A stretch of 64,000 bases of DNA from Candidatus Zixiibacteriota bacterium (GTDB lineage Bacteria > Zixibacteria > MSB-5A5 > GN15 > FEB-12). A program made the position numbers and the translations under genes. The DNA lies in NCBI GenBank assembly GCA_019038695.1, contig JAHOYZ010000023.1:1-64000 (forward strand), in the 5' to 3' direction. The notes beneath the pieces are model-generated. The model did not search any database and was not told the origin of the DNA. It saw only the letters and a program-made list of their open reading frames with translations. Shown piece after piece: positions 1 to 8,155 of this stretch. Within the stretch, counting starts at the first letter, position 1; each line of letters begins with the position of its first letter.

Positions 1-81
1 AAAGCAGCATGAATAATATGGATACACACTTTTACACACAACTCTTGACATTACCCGTTCGATCACATTGGGAGAAACAGC

Positions 82-110
82 TTGACGTAGAGCGAACGGT
101 CTATTATAAT
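82..110 (+). promoter_or_regulatory. Sigma-70-like promoter
   Basis: TTGACG at 82-87 and TATAAT at 105-110 are separated by 17 bases, a near-consensus housekeeping promoter. It points at the cyclic-nucleotide-binding gene and would give a leader of roughly 140 bases before the preferred ATG at 255. Confidence 0.65.
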
Positions 111-254
111 ATAAATACAGCACGCACGATCTACGAAACGACGACCATATTTGTAAGTTAATCACACCTGCGTCCGGTTCTAATTGAAATCCGGAGAGAT
201 CACAGGGGTGTGAATTTGGCAAATGTCCATCAACAAGAGAAAGTGAGGTCAATT

Positions 255-725
255 ATGACGGTTGACAGAGTTCTCAAGGGACACGACATGTTTCAGTCAC
301 TCAGTATTGACGATGCCCACCAAATCAACTCATTCTCGTCGGTGAAAAAGTACAGAGCTAACGAGATGGTTTTCAAGTACGGCGAGGCGGCCGCTCACGT
401 GTATATGCTCTTGGAGGGGTCGGTCAATCTTCGACTTCCCGCCAATCCGGCCGATTTCAGTTTCGTCATCTCCAAAATAGAGAAGGGGGAACTGTTTGGG
501 TTGTCGCCGTTGCTTAACTCGTCCAGGTTTACTTCGACAGCGCAATGTATTGAACCAACCGAGTTGCTGTCCATTGAGGCCCAGCCCTTCCGGGAGATGC
601 TTATGAGGAATGAGGTGGCGGGCTTCAACATCATTAGCCAGGTGGCACATATCTACTTCACCCGGTATATTGAGGTCCTGAAAAGTCTTCAAGGGGTTGT
701 AGGCCAGATTTCGCTCATTCGCTGA
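255..725 (+). CDS. Cyclic-nucleotide-binding domain protein without DNA-binding domain
   Basis: The 156-residue product matches the beta-roll of the CRP/FNR and cNMP-binding family: the stretch FQSLSIDDAHQI near the N-terminus, then KYRANEMVFKYGE, YMLLEGSVNL and GELFGLSPLL. CRP-type regulators are about 210-230 residues and end in a winged helix; this protein stops after the long C helix, so it is a stand-alone sensor or adaptor rather than a transcription factor. The usual phosphate-binding-cassette arginine is not obvious, so the ligand is unknown. The ATG at 255 is preferred because GAGGT lies 5 bases upstream; the frame could also start at a GTG at 210 with a poorer ribosome site. It has its own promoter and is followed by a 270-base gap holding dispersed repeats. 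Confidence 0.75.
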   Translation: MTVDRVLKGHDMFQSLSIDDAHQINSFSSVKKYRANEMVFKYGEAAAHVYMLLEGSVNLRLPANPADFSFVISKIEKGELFGLSPLLNSSRFTSTAQCIEPTELLSIEAQPFREMLMRNEVAGFNIISQVAHIYFTRYIEVLKSLQGVVGQISLIR

Positions 726-838
726 AGGATACGGTGAGTGAAGCTACTGATCATCTAACGTCGTGCATGCTCCGGGAATCTTTTTAATATTGATTTTCGG
801 GGCACATTTCTCAACCCTAGTAGCGTATAAATGTCGAT

Positions 839-862
839 GTCGAAACTGAAGACAGTTTCGAC
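839..862. repeat. Dispersed palindromic repeat, family A
   Basis: Perfect 10-base inverted repeat with arms GTCGAAACTG (839-848) and CAGTTTCGAC (853-862) around AAGA. Near copies occur at 22491-22514 and 38912-38935, always outside genes. The size and placement resemble REP-type elements. Confidence 0.75.
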
Positions 863-907
863 CTACTCGATTGTCTCGCGTAGAGTGGGGATTATCTCCC
901 GCCGATC

Positions 908-935
908 GTCATCCCGAGCTGAGTCGAGGGATGAC
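908..935. repeat. Dispersed palindromic repeat, family B
   Basis: Inverted repeat with arms GTCATCCC (908-915) and GGGATGAC (928-935). A related copy beginning GTCATCCTGAGC lies at 22569-22597. In both places a family A copy lies about 70-80 bases upstream, so the two repeats travel as a pair. Confidence 0.65.
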
Positions 936-999
936 GGACACAAGGCTCGCCGTGAGGCGAGAGAACCGGGAACGCAAGAGAAAGGCGTTAGGATAAGAG

Positions 1000-1809
1000 A
1001 TGTCGCCAGTACGAGCATCACGATTGAGCAATGGACGGCACCGTCCGCAGGGGTTCTTGTATGACCAGTTACCACCGGGCAGTCTGAAGCGCAAGTTGGC
1101 GTTTTGGGTAGCCGTACCGTTGATCTGCCTGTTGCTGGGATACTGGATCATGGACGACATGGTCATGATGGCGGTTACTCGCCACGGGAGTGAGTTCGCT
1201 CTCCCTGATTATACCGGGCAAACCGCGATAGAGGCCCAGTTGTCTCTAAGTGAATTGGGGCTCAACCATGAGATTGCGTCGCACGAGTATTCCCCCGGCA
1301 AATCGAAAGGAATCATCCTAAACCAGTTCCCCATTTCGGGAACAAAGGTCAAATCCAATCGAACGATCAAGTTCGTTGTCTCGGCCGGACAAAGATTGGT
1401 GTACATCCCGTTTCTTGGCGGCAAATCGGTTCGCCAGGCGATGCTCGATCTGGAAACGGTCGGCCTGACACTTGGTGAAATTGCCTGGGCCTTCTCTGAT
1501 ACATTACCCGAGCGCGTTGTGGTTTTCTCGTACCCTGCGTCAGATACGGAGATACCGATTGGGTCGCCGGTTAATCTGATGGTCAACCGGGGGCGTGCCT
1601 CAAACTTCACTTATATGCCACAGGCGGTCGGTCTTACACTGGACCAGGCAGTCATGTTGCTGGAAGACAAGAGTCTGCGACAAGGCGTTATCACTTATCG
1701 CACCGATGAGAACTACCTACCGGAGACGGTCCTGGAGCAGTCCGAACCAACCGGCACAGAGCTCGACGTTGCCACTGAGATCGATTTGGTCGTCAGCACT
1801 ACAGACTGA
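1000..1809 (+). CDS. Membrane-anchored protein with three PASTA domains
   Basis: The 269-residue product has a short basic cytoplasmic N-terminus, one membrane segment at about residues 35-52 (AFWVAVPLICLLLGYW), and then three consecutive PASTA repeats of about 65-70 residues. Each repeat opens with a helix of the AxxxLxxxGL type and closes with a P-x-G/P-x-x-T hairpin, for example LNQFPISGTKVK and EQSEPTGTEL. PASTA domains bind peptidoglycan stem peptides or act as structural spacers in Ser/Thr kinases and penicillin-binding proteins. No kinase or transpeptidase domain is fused here, so this is a free PASTA receptor or scaffold facing the periplasm. The ATG at 1000 has AGGA 6 bases upstream. 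A PASTA-like domain also occurs in TssG of the nearby T6SS operon; a functional link is possible but unproven. Confidence 0.85.
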   Translation: MSPVRASRLSNGRHRPQGFLYDQLPPGSLKRKLAFWVAVPLICLLLGYWIMDDMVMMAVTRHGSEFALPDYTGQTAIEAQLSLSELGLNHEIASHEYSPGKSKGIILNQFPISGTKVKSNRTIKFVVSAGQRLVYIPFLGGKSVRQAMLDLETVGLTLGEIAWAFSDTLPERVVVFSYPASDTEIPIGSPVNLMVNRGRASNFTYMPQAVGLTLDQAVMLLEDKSLRQGVITYRTDENYLPETVLEQSEPTGTELDVATEIDLVVSTTD

Positions 1810-1834
1810 CAGCACTCAATTGCAATAAAAGAAA

Positions 1835-1857
1835 AAGGGCAGGCTTAGCCTGCCCTT
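1835..1857. terminator. Rho-independent terminator between convergent genes
   Basis: A perfect 10-base-pair stem (AAGGGCAGGC and GCCTGCCCTT) encloses the loop TTA. On the minus strand it is followed by a T-rich tract (TTTTTCTTTT), making it the terminator of the aldolase gene. On the plus strand it may also stop the PASTA gene, which ends 25 bases upstream. Confidence 0.85.
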
Positions 1858-1880
1858 AGATAGATAAATATCGAACGCGA

Positions 1881-2948
1881 TCAGGCGATAGTTACTTCCT
1901 TGCACAGGAAAACATCCTGGATCGCGTTGAGCAACTTGACGCCATCTTTAAGAGGACGCTGGAAGGCCTTGCGACCGGAGATCATCCCCATACCACCGGC
2001 TCGCTTATTGATGACCGCGGTCCGCACCGCAGCTTCCAAGTCACCGGCACCTTTCGAAGCACCACCCGAGTTGATCAGGCCCACACGACCCATGTAGCAG
2101 TTGGCTACCTGGTATCGGGTCAGATCGATAGGGTTATTGCTCGTCAATTTGCTGTACACCTTCTTGTGTGTTTTACCGAAGCCAATAGCATTGTAGCCGT
2201 TATTGGTTTCAGCTTGCTTCTGCTTGACGATATCAGCTGCGAGAGTAACTCCCAGATGGTTGGCCTGACCGGTTAGATCAGCCGCAGTGTGATAGTCCAC
2301 TCCCTCCTTCTTGAAAGCGGAGTTGCGCAGGTAACACCACAGAACAGTGAACATGCCTAATTCGTGGGCTTCGGTAAACGCGGCGGCTACTTCCTGGAGT
2401 TGCCTCATGCCGTTTTCGGCTCCAAAATAGATAGTTGCACCAACGCCAACCGCGCCGAGATTGAACGCGTTCTCCACTGAAGCAAACATAACCTGGTCGA
2501 ACTTGTTAGGGTAGGTGAGCATCTCGTTGTGGTTCAGTTTGACAATGAAGGGAATCTTGTGGGCATACTTGCGCGACACGGCCCCCAGCACACCGAGGGT
2601 CGATGCGACGCCGTTGCAGCCGCCCTCAATGGCCAACTCGATGATCTTTTCAGGGTCGAACAAGCCTGGATTGGGAGCAAATGAAGCTCCGCCGGAATGC
2701 TCAATTCCCTGATCCACTGGCAGAATCGAAACATAACCTGACCCAGCGAGGCGACCGTGGTTATACAATGCGCTGATATTGCGCAGCACCGTCGGTGGTC
2801 GGTCGGTGAGGATCATCACATCGTCGATGAAATTCGGTCCGGGGATATGCAAACCAGATTTCGGAATCCCTTTGCACTTGTAAGTCAGGAGACCTTTGTC
2901 ATCGCCCAGCATCTTCTCAATCTTTTCAATCACGGTCCAATCCTCCAT
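1881..2948 (-). CDS. fbaB: Class I fructose-bisphosphate aldolase (DhnA/FbaB type)
   Basis: The 355-residue product catalyses reversible cleavage of fructose 1,6-bisphosphate into dihydroxyacetone phosphate and glyceraldehyde 3-phosphate in cytoplasmic glycolysis and gluconeogenesis. It belongs to the prokaryotic Schiff-base DhnA/FbaB family, recognisable from [11 protein letters not shown] near residue 75, [21 protein letters not shown] and [20 protein letters not shown]. The length agrees with FbaB-type enzymes. The ATG at 2948 is chosen over a TTG at 2972 because AAGAAGG precedes it by about 12 bases and the upstream residues are not conserved-looking. It is monocistronic, with a strong terminator 24 bases after the stop. 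Confidence 0.95.
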   Translation of the reverse strand: MEDWTVIEKIEKMLGDDKGLLTYKCKGIPKSGLHIPGPNFIDDVMILTDRPPTVLRNISALYNHGRLAGSGYVSILPVDQGIEHSGGASFAPNPGLFDPEKIIELAIEGGCNGVASTLGVLGAVSRKYAHKIPFIVKLNHNEMLTYPNKFDQVMFASVENAFNLGAVGVGATIYFGAENGMRQLQEVAAAFTEAHELGMFTVLWCYLRNSAFKKEGVDYHTAADLTGQANHLGVTLAADIVKQKQAETNNGYNAIGFGKTHKKVYSKLTSNNPIDLTRYQVANCYMGRVGLINSGGASKGAGDLEAAVRTAVINKRAGGMGMISGRKAFQRPLKDGVKLLNAIQDVFLCKEVTIA

Positions 2949-3185
2949 GAAAATATGCAACCTTCTTAACAAATTACATACACAATGTTGAATGCCAACG
3001 CAACCAGATTTGGCCGCAAATCAGTTGATGGACACCTGGAACAGCATTGTCTTGTTGGCTTGGTTTTGAGTTGTAGATCGATGAAAGCAGGACTGCGTTC
3101 TCGGCCATTCGAACGCCCCGGTTGTGTACAATCGAGGCGATACTAAATTAGTCGTCTATCAGCTCCTACTATTCCTGGTGCAACT
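2949..3185. other. Intergenic gap of 237 bases, nothing recognised
   Basis: This stretch lies upstream of the aldolase and downstream of the minus-strand secreted protein gene. I see no convincing promoter, terminator or repeat, although the aldolase promoter must lie here. Confidence 0.4.
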
Positions 3186-4304
3186 TCACTTCAGCAGTAG
3201 CATCCGCTTGGTGAGGACTGTTTCACCCGCTGTCAGGCGGTATAAGTAGAGGCCACTGGCCACCGCATAATCGCTCTGATCGGTACCATTCCACACTATT
3301 TCGCCATAGCCTGAAGGCATGGTCTCATCAAGCAGCACCGCTACTTCCTGCCCTGTGACATTGAAGACTGATAGTTGTACACGACCCGGTAGTGGAAGGT
3401 AGAACCGGATGGTCGTGGTCGGGTTGAATGGATTGGGATAATTCTGGCTCAATTCGAAGCTTGTCGGAAGGACTTCTGTTTCCGGCTGATCCATCGCAGC
3501 CTGCAGTAATTCACCCAATCTCTGAGCTCCAGCCGATACATGGTCACAGTTTGCGAGGGCCGCGTACAGTTTCTGAATCACATCACGATCGGTCTCAGCG
3601 AGAGCCAGGAAATTCTGCTGTGAGCCAGACCGCACACCATTCAATTGGGTTTGTCCCCAGTTTTCGGCAATACCGCAAATGTCAGCAGAGTCAACAACAC
3701 CATTACCGTCGGCATCAGCATAGGTGGCCCGGAGCTGTGTCCAACTGTGGGCAGAGTTGCGTACAAATGTCAAATCGCCGACGTCATGCCGCGGACAGTC
3801 GGCCGTACTCCAGAATATTCCGAGCGGGAGTATGTCGCGCTCATCAACAACGCCGTTGTTGTCAGTGTCACCGGGGTAGACGTTCGGACCGAAATGAGCC
3901 CACACGGTGTCATCGGCTTCCATTGTGTCACCTTGTAGATCGGTTACTGCTGAGTTGATAATGATCCCAATTCGATCGAGAGGTGTGAACATCCCATTGG
4001 AAGAAACAACTTCAAAATGATCGTCATCATCACGGTAAAGGAAGTCAGGAGTTGGTTCCCCAAGCCTGCTGATCATCGTCACACGGCCTACCAACGAATA
4101 TGTACTAACCGGCCTGTTGAACCAGATCACCAGGGTGTCAGTTACAAGGTAATCTTGACAGTTGCCGGGAGTATCGGGACGATTCCTGATAGTGTCCTTC
4201 ACGACCTGAAGAGGATCTTGCAGCGATCCAGCCTCAACCGTTGAAGTCAATACCAGAAGAAGAACGCCAATACACAATGATATCGTCAGCAATACCTTGT
4301 TCAT
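3186..4304 (-). CDS. Secreted dockerin-like protein with C-terminal sorting domain
   Basis: The 372-residue product begins with a clear signal peptide (LLTISLCIGVLLLVLTS, cleavage after VEA). The middle contains two calcium-binding dockerin-type loops, GDTDNNGVVDERDILPLG and DADGNGVVDSADICGIA, the second about 55 residues after the first. The last 85 residues form the FlgD-like Ig domain used as a C-terminal secretion or sorting signal in FCB bacteria: NYPNPFNPTTTI, then VFNVTGQEV and a terminal TKRMLLLK. The protein is thus probably exported and surface-attached or released. The ATG at 4304 has GGAGG 7 bases upstream. It lies 76 bases after the 180-residue secreted protein at the tail of the T6SS operon and may share its transcript. 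Its binding partner is unknown. Confidence 0.8.
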   Translation of the reverse strand: MNKVLLTISLCIGVLLLVLTSTVEAGSLQDPLQVVKDTIRNRPDTPGNCQDYLVTDTLVIWFNRPVSTYSLVGRVTMISRLGEPTPDFLYRDDDDHFEVVSSNGMFTPLDRIGIIINSAVTDLQGDTMEADDTVWAHFGPNVYPGDTDNNGVVDERDILPLGIFWSTADCPRHDVGDLTFVRNSAHSWTQLRATYADADGNGVVDSADICGIAENWGQTQLNGVRSGSQQNFLALAETDRDVIQKLYAALANCDHVSAGAQRLGELLQAAMDQPETEVLPTSFELSQNYPNPFNPTTTIRFYLPLPGRVQLSVFNVTGQEVAVLLDETMPSGYGEIVWNGTDQSDYAVASGLYLYRLTAGETVLTKRMLLLK

Positions 4305-4380
4305 GAAGATTCCTCCAGAAGAGCCATTTGGCTCGATTCGATAGGCCGTCACTAGTACAGAACCGTGCCAGAAGAACCGA

Positions 4381-4923
4381 TCAGAATTCGTTGGTCGTCA
4401 TGATCGACTTGGCTATTTTGACTTCGTAGATCTCGTCAGTATCAATCTCGGCCTGGCCACCCTTCAGTACAAACTTCAGGAAAAGCCAGGGAAAGATACC
4501 CTTGCCTTTGCCTTCAGCTTTGATCTGGTCGCCGGTGAGAGGGATAAAGTCCCCCTCTCCTCTGTCCAGAACAAACTCACCCTTGGGCATCAGTTCAACG
4601 ACCTCGACCGTTATCTTGCCCGGTTTACCACCTCGACCGGCGGGTGTAACTTCCACCACTCTCGCGGTTCCTTTGGCTCCGGCTTCGACGATGACCTGTC
4701 CGTTCTTGATAATCGGTTGGTGGAGAATAATGGGGATTTCCATCCCTTCCTCTCCGAACTCCCCTGAACTGACTGTGATATCAGCAGGGAATTTGATCTG
4801 AACCGGCATGTCTTTGGTGAGTTGAATAGTCGAGGCACCCACTGTTCCTGCCATTAGCAGAAGGCCGATAAAGGCTGCAGTGATGAAACCAGCAAATCCA
4901 AACTTAGAATAATTTCTCATCAT
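4381..4923 (-). CDS. Exported protein of unknown function at the end of the T6SS operon
   Basis: The 180-residue product has a signal peptide (FAGFITAAFIGLLLMAGTVGA) followed by a soluble beta-rich domain with PVQIKFPADITVSSGEFG, VIVEAGAKGTARVVEV and PGKITVEVVELMPKGE. The pattern of a start-of-strand variable followed by a 'GTARVVEV' turn resembles small secreted beta-sandwich or TrbI-like domains, but I cannot assign a family. The start codon is one of two adjacent ATGs, with GAGGA just upstream. It begins 43 bases after the stop of the TssM-like gene, so co-transcription is likely; it might be an envelope component of the secretion system, but this is inferred from position only. Confidence 0.7.
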   Translation of the reverse strand: MMRNYSKFGFAGFITAAFIGLLLMAGTVGASTIQLTKDMPVQIKFPADITVSSGEFGEEGMEIPIILHQPIIKNGQVIVEAGAKGTARVVEVTPAGRGGKPGKITVEVVELMPKGEFVLDRGEGDFIPLTGDQIKAEGKGKGIFPWLFLKFVLKGGQAEIDTDEIYEVKIAKSIMTTNEF

Positions 4924-4966
4924 AATTCCTCAATCAAAACGAATTTAATTCAATCTGAACATCAAC

Positions 4967-7162
4967 CTAGTCCTTCAGCTTTGGGAGTCCCTTTCTGAGA
5001 CTGGGAGAGAAACTGAATTTGGCCTTGGCTCCCGAACTAAATAGTAGCTCGCCATCCATATCGAATATTGAGTATTTGTTGTCAAGTTTGGTGTGATCGG
5101 TAGCTCTCTTTCCCCACTGACAATTTGTGTTGTCCCCCAGACAGATAGCAACGTGTATGACCATATTCGGCGACCACGTTATTTCATGGGTCGAGCCTTT
5201 GTACCACTCATCTGCGACTGTCCACTGTGGCATTCCGGCCTGTGTGGTTACCTCGACGTGAATATGAGCGCCGTCGGGTAAATAGCTTATCTGATAATTG
5301 TAAGTGGCTTCCCGTTTGAACTTGTTGGCCGCGGCTTTGTATTTTCCAATGGCTTTGTATTCTTTGGAGCCGGGAACCAACTTCTTCCGAAGCTCCTCAA
5401 GTTCGCTCACGGCACCATCAAGACGATATTCAATATCTTCGTTGCCGTTGATTCGTTCAACATACTCGGGGAAATTGACTACGGCGGTTGCTGCGCTTTT
5501 CTTTTCCTCCTCACGAGCCTTTACGTCAAGGAGTTTGATGAAGAGCTGAGTCTCCCCGGAACTGATCTCGACACCAGGGGTATTTTGATAGCGGTCAATA
5601 GTGCTGTGGAGAAGTTCCAATTTCGTCGGATCAGTCATGGCCGGGATGCACGCTTTAAATAGTTCCCAGAGCTCCAGAGTCCTTTGAGCCCGTAGATATG
5701 GAACAGAACCGGAATCGGTTTGCGCCACGGCACTGTTGAGGCTGTTGTCCAGAAGCTGGCTCCGTCCGGTATGGATTACTCCATCCCTTGTTGGCGTTGG
5801 AGTTGGCCACAAATCCTCATTGCCAATAACCATACCGAATTCCTTGAGAACGTCGTCAAACAAATTCGTGGATTTTCCTGTTTCCAGCGTGTCCAGTTTC
5901 CTGGCCATGTTGTGCGCTTGAATCGCAAACGCCGGGAACAACGGTCTCACCATCCAATTGCTTGAGTAGATGCTGTATTTCGAGCTCAGATGATTGAGTT
6001 CTGACACAGTGCACTCGGACTCATGCTTGTCGCCAACTGTGGCGCTGTGTAGCGACGTAACGCGCGCCAGGAAAAACCAGAAGTGCAAAGCATAGAAGAA
6101 CGACACCGCGATGACCACCCCTGTGGATATCAACCGTACCCACCGGTTGAACGCTCTCATCTTGTTTAGGCTTCGATTACGAGCGATCGCTTTGACCAGC
6201 CAATACATCGGTTTGCGGACTCCCACCGGTCGAACTTTCTCGGGAGGTTTATAAAGTGAACGACCTTCCTCGGCACCGACCTTCTCGGGTGATTCACCAG
6301 TCTGGGATACGAAGAATATCTGGAAATCCAGTGTTCGACCTACCACTACTTTGATGAACTCCTTTGTTTTGACAAGAATATCGCGCACGGTACCAGCCCA
6401 GGCGGCATCCCGAGTGACTCGGTCGCTGGTAAGAACTCTTTCAAGGAAGGTTTCATAGTCCTGACAAACAACTGGCTCTTCTTCAGCACCGACAAGAACA
6501 GTCTGTTCCTCACCTGAAAAACCGGGGAGTGTGTCTGCTTTCGTTATTACCAGGGCTACCGGAATAGGCAGCCGGTCTTCCAGCGGCGCCAGTTTCTCCA
6601 ACATGCTCACGAACGATGCCACGTGGGTGTGACATTGATATTCGGAACCGAGTACTTTGGGATCGAAGAAAAACAACAGACCGTCACAATTGGCCATGAA
6701 ATCCGCTACCTTGTCGGTGTAATCGCTTGCAGCTGAAATGTCTATTGCGCTGCCAGGGTAATCATAGGTGACCACGGGCACTTTCTGGGAGCGGTCAATG
6801 ATGGCTGTGAGTTGCAGGACTCTATCTCGCTGGCTCAGATCAGGGAATTTGCGTTCTTCTCGAAGGTCAACATGCGTTCCGGGACCGGCGTGAGTACCGA
6901 CTCCCCAAATCCGCTTGAAGTTGATAAGCAGTTCGTTGGCAGTAGCGTTGTCGGTCACAGAAATCTGAAGATCACGAGCGACCTTGCAATCTTCATTGAG
7001 AACCGTGAAATAGACCGTCTTGCCTGCGTTGCTGTGGCCGAAAACACCAACCCGTGCCCCGGACGGCCAGTCAAAACCGCCGCCGTCCTTTTTCTTATCC
7101 TTTGATGGGGCCGCCATCTTGGCGCCCTTCTTGCCGAACTTGAATATCTTTGCAAAACTCAC
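4967..7162 (-). CDS. tssM: TssM-like membrane-anchored GTPase of the T6SS
   Basis: The 731-residue product has a GTPase domain at its N-terminus: P-loop GHSNAGKT at 42-49, a DYPGS switch-like motif near 134 and TKAD at 207-210. A single membrane segment follows at about 343-366, then about 365 residues that would be extracytoplasmic, ending in a beta-rich domain. Canonical TssM is 1100-1300 residues, with two N-terminal membrane helices before the GTPase; those helices are missing here, so this is a reduced or alternative anchor. Position after TssK and TssL supports the role. A GTG at 7162 is taken as start; an ATG at 7117 with AAGAAGG 8 bases upstream would remove a basic amphipathic N-terminus. 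It could instead be an unrelated GTPase recruited to the locus. Confidence 0.6.
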   Translation of the reverse strand: MSFAKIFKFGKKGAKMAAPSKDKKKDGGGFDWPSGARVGVFGHSNAGKTVYFTVLNEDCKVARDLQISVTDNATANELLINFKRIWGVGTHAGPGTHVDLREERKFPDLSQRDRVLQLTAIIDRSQKVPVVTYDYPGSAIDISAASDYTDKVADFMANCDGLLFFFDPKVLGSEYQCHTHVASFVSMLEKLAPLEDRLPIPVALVITKADTLPGFSGEEQTVLVGAEEEPVVCQDYETFLERVLTSDRVTRDAAWAGTVRDILVKTKEFIKVVVGRTLDFQIFFVSQTGESPEKVGAEEGRSLYKPPEKVRPVGVRKPMYWLVKAIARNRSLNKMRAFNRWVRLISTGVVIAVSFFYALHFWFFLARVTSLHSATVGDKHESECTVSELNHLSSKYSIYSSNWMVRPLFPAFAIQAHNMARKLDTLETGKSTNLFDDVLKEFGMVIGNEDLWPTPTPTRDGVIHTGRSQLLDNSLNSAVAQTDSGSVPYLRAQRTLELWELFKACIPAMTDPTKLELLHSTIDRYQNTPGVEISSGETQLFIKLLDVKAREEEKKSAATAVVNFPEYVERINGNEDIEYRLDGAVSELEELRKKLVPGSKEYKAIGKYKAAANKFKREATYNYQISYLPDGAHIHVEVTTQAGMPQWTVADEWYKGSTHEITWSPNMVIHVAICLGDNTNCQWGKRATDHTKLDNKYSIFDMDGELLFSSGAKAKFSFSPSLRKGLPKLKD

Positions 7163-7222
7163 AGTATTCTATGGTCCAATCTTAATAGGGCTTTCCCGTC
7201 GGTGAGCATCGTATCATGACAG

Positions 7223-8131
7223 CTACTTAACATTTTCTACTCGCTGTCGAAATTTCTCCAGTTGATTAGATTCATACTCATGCCATGCCCAGGGGACTGC
7301 CACTGCAATGGCTACCCAGAAAAGCATCAGAAACACCAGCAGGAAAAACGCCGGTTGCCGTTGGCTGAAGGCAAAACGAGTATAGCGGTGGCTCGAGAAG
7401 AGCCCTTTCCCTTTACCACCCAACTCGCCCAGAAAGGTTTTCACGCTGGCCCAGAAACTCTTGCTTCGCAGGTAGTCCCACTGAGTCAGATACAATTTGT
7501 ACAGTCGATCCTTATGCGCCAGTTTCTTAAATTCACCGATCCTGTCCAAGTGGAACTCAAGCGAAGTACGGTCTGCGAGCAACGCTCCGCCCAGACGCTG
7601 GCGCCGGCGTGACAGTTCCAGGAATTTTCGGGCGTCGTCATAAGCCAGGAAGTCTTCGGGTTTAAGATCGGTCTTGATTGATCGGCCAAAAGAATCGAGA
7701 TATTTTCCGATTTCTTCCAAAAGGAAACTATGTAATTGGTAGTTGCCGTTGAGAGCTCCTTCGGCAAACAGGAGTGGCAACAGACCCTTCTCAAAGAACT
7801 GAACGTCCTGTTTGACGGCACGGAGCTTACGACAGTAATCGTAGCTCTGGTTTGAGCGTCCGTCAACATCGGCCACCGCTTCAAAATAGCTGATCAGAAT
7901 CTGGACTGTCAATTGTCGCAGGTCGGAATTGGTCAACGGGGTCGGGGTAATGGCATCGAGAAAAGTATAATCGACCTCGACCGCCTGGTTGCGTTCCTCG
8001 CGCAGCGCTTTGAAAACCGCTCTCAGGCCATTATAGGTCTGGAGAAAAGCTTCCGTCTTGAACTCTGCATACTTCTTTTCGTAGCAGTCCAGATAGCGGA
8101 AGAGTTCATCTATGTATGACTTTATGTCCAA
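7223..8131 (-). CDS. tssL: TssL/DotU-like T6SS membrane protein
   Basis: The 302-residue product is mainly helical and ends with one membrane segment at about residues 262-280 (FFLLVFLMLFWVAIAVAV), followed by a short basic-acidic tail. This is the topology of TssL/DotU: cytoplasmic hook-shaped helical domain, C-terminal membrane anchor, short periplasmic end. The core has LLPLLFAEGALNGNYQLHSFLLEEIG, shortened here to its key pieces LLPLLFAEG and FLLEEIG, comparable to the DotU central region. No OmpA-like peptidoglycan-binding domain is attached. The start is a TTG with weak ribosome site. It sits 24 bases after TssK and 60 before the TssM-like gene, the usual K-L-M order. Confidence 0.68.
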   Translation of the reverse strand: MDIKSYIDELFRYLDCYEKKYAEFKTEAFLQTYNGLRAVFKALREERNQAVEVDYTFLDAITPTPLTNSDLRQLTVQILISYFEAVADVDGRSNQSYDYCRKLRAVKQDVQFFEKGLLPLLFAEGALNGNYQLHSFLLEEIGKYLDSFGRSIKTDLKPEDFLAYDDARKFLELSRRRQRLGGALLADRTSLEFHLDRIGEFKKLAHKDRLYKLYLTQWDYLRSKSFWASVKTFLGELGGKGKGLFSSHRYTRFAFSQRQPAFFLLVFLMLFWVAIAVAVPWAWHEYESNQLEKFRQRVENVK

Positions 8132-8155
8132 GTACTAATACTCACTTTCAGTTGC

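Noticed and set aside
831-1064. 77-codon open frame overlapping the start of the PASTA gene
   Set aside because: It runs through the dispersed palindromes, which explain its odd sequence, and has no ribosome site.
3428-3958. 176-codon open frame on the plus strand
   Set aside because: Antisense to the dockerin-like gene, whose signal peptide and sorting domain fix the real frame.
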